From Virgibacillus halotolerans (GTDB lineage Bacteria; Bacillota; Bacilli; Bacillales; Amphibacillaceae): DNA of 64,000 bases. The stretch is from contig NZ_JAFBEA010000001.1 in the NCBI RefSeq assembly GCF_016908515.1, positions 682,001-746,000 on the forward strand, written 5' to 3'. The notes beneath the pieces were generated by a model. It ran no database searches and was not told the DNA's origin. It saw only the letters and a program-made list of their open reading frames with translations. This document shows, piece after piece, positions 63,124-64,000 of this stretch. The position numbers were made by a program, and so were the translations under genes. Numbering within the stretch: position 1 is the first letter of the stretch; every line of letters begins with the position of its first letter.

Positions 63124-64000
63124 TTATGATTTTAAAGTTTTTAAAATGTTTTCCAAACCTTTTAAAACAGTTCTTCTTCTAATAGCATTTCGATCGCCCT
63201 GAAATAAATATTTGTTCACCTGTTGCTGATTGCCAGTACAAATAGCCATATATACTGTTCCCGTCGGATTCCCTTCCGTTTCCTCAGGTCCCGCAACCCC
63301 AGTGAAGCTAATTCCGATTGTAGCATTTAATTGCTTACGTACATTCATGGCCATTTCTAAGGCACATGCCTCACTAACGGTTCCCTCTGTTTGAATCGTT
63401 TTTTCAGAAACACCTAGTACATTCTGTTTCACCTTTTCGTCATAAGATACAATGCCCCCTGGACACACTTCAGACGCTCCGTCAACAGAGATTAGTTTAC
63501 TTGTGAACATTCCCCCTGTAAGACTTTCTGCAGCTGCCAGTGACTGTCTTTGTTCTTTTAACAACTTGATAACCTGTTGCTCGATCGTTTCATCATCGGT
63601 ACCATAGAAATAATCGCCAACCCTTTGGAGTATCTGTTGTTTCATGTCCTCCAACAACACATTTACTTTATCTGCTGTACGTTCTTTTGCTGTTAATCGA
63701 ATAACGACCCCATCCTGTTGGGCAAGGGGGGCGATTGTAGGATTTGTTTGTGCATGGATCAGATCACGTAACTCGTGTTCCAGGCTAGATTCACCAATTC
63801 CGATGAATTTTAGCACGACTGATTTTATGATTTCTTCATTTCCGGTAAGTTTTATTAAGTATGGCAATACATCGTTACTTACGAGTTGTTTCATTTCCCT
63901 TGGAACGCCCGGCAGGAAGATCCATGTTTTATTTTCATGAACCACAATCATTCCTGGTGCCATCCCTACTTTATTGTCAAGCACCTGCGCACCATTAAAG
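63124..64000 (-). CDS. cinA: CinA, competence/damage-inducible protein, C-terminal part
   Basis: About 292 residues in the window; the frame stays open to the edge (FNGAQVLDNKVGMAPGM), so the N-terminus lies outside. Contains the end of the MoCF-like domain (IFLPGVPREMKQLV) and the CinA deamidase domain (AAAESLTGGMFTSKLISVDGASEVCPGGIVSYDEKVK, ISFTGVAGPEETEGNPTGTVYMA). Removes the amide from nicotinamide mononucleotide in relatives; in the competence operon with recA in several Gram-positives. Confidence 0.95.
   Translation of the reverse strand, partial: FNGAQVLDNKVGMAPGMIVVHENKTWIFLPGVPREMKQLVSNDVLPYLIKLTGNEEIIKSVVLKFIGIGESSLEHELRDLIHAQTNPTIAPLAQQDGVVIRLTAKERTADKVNVLLEDMKQQILQRVGDYFYGTDDETIEQQVIKLLKEQRQSLAAAESLTGGMFTSKLISVDGASEVCPGGIVSYDEKVKQNVLGVSEKTIQTEGTVSEACALEMAMNVRKQLNATIGISFTGVAGPEETEGNPTGTVYMAICTGNQQQVNKYLFQGDRNAIRRRTVLKGLENILKTLKS

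Overview
The window is low-GC Gram-positive DNA from a spore-forming member of the Bacillaceae. The right part has the conserved B. subtilis-like order tkt-sirA-yneF, lexA/yneB/ynzC, glnA-ynbB-hflX-spoVK-hfq-miaA, mutL-mutS-cotE-ricA-miaB, spoVS-ymdB-rny-recA-cinA. Spore genes (spoVK, cotE, spoVS, sirA), B. subtilis-type LexA boxes and AAGGAGG ribosome-binding sites agree with this. A halotolerant genus such as Oceanobacillus, Virgibacillus or Gracilibacillus is a guess; no rRNA marker is present.

Positions 1 to about 37,600 are most of a siphovirus-type prophage inserted just downstream of yneF; its left end lies outside the window. Nearly all of it is transcribed leftwards. From right to left: tyrosine integrase (36628-37554); a rightward regulator gene and a rightward, highly structured non-coding region; an early operon behind a palindromic operator (small membrane protein, SinI-domain protein, lipoprotein); small unknown genes; a possible replication protein (31376-32452); a 909-residue protein that looks like a single-subunit RNA polymerase related to SPbeta YonO (28228-30957); an HNH nuclease; a SEFIR-domain protein with a divergent micro-gene; two lipoprotein cassettes; then the packaging, head, tail and lysis genes of an HK97-type phage (HNH, terS, terL, portal, protease, capsid, connectors, tail tube, frameshifted tail chaperone, tape measure, Dit, receptor/tail-fibre genes, XhlA-like protein, holin, amidase). 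A MaoC-type hydratase and an unknown 153-residue protein are embedded in the tail region.

The two most unusual features are (a) the YonO-like polymerase in a compact siphoprophage that shows no recognisable helicase, primase or recombinase and whose late region is interrupted by many intrinsic-terminator-like hairpins, and (b) a roughly 560-620 nt structured RNA candidate (36005-36622) next to the integrase, closed by a 15-nt long-range helix and followed by a strong terminator, reminiscent of the giant ornate phage RNAs ROOL and GOLLD.

Positions 37,685-64,000 are host chromosome: carbon metabolism (tkt, fda), SOS control (lexA with three boxes, recA with one), nitrogen assimilation (glnA without its usual neighbour glnR), RNA modification and decay (miaA, miaB, hfq, rny, ricA), mismatch repair (mutS, mutL), sporulation and competence (partial cinA). 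At the yneA position there is only a 30-codon membrane micro-ORF.
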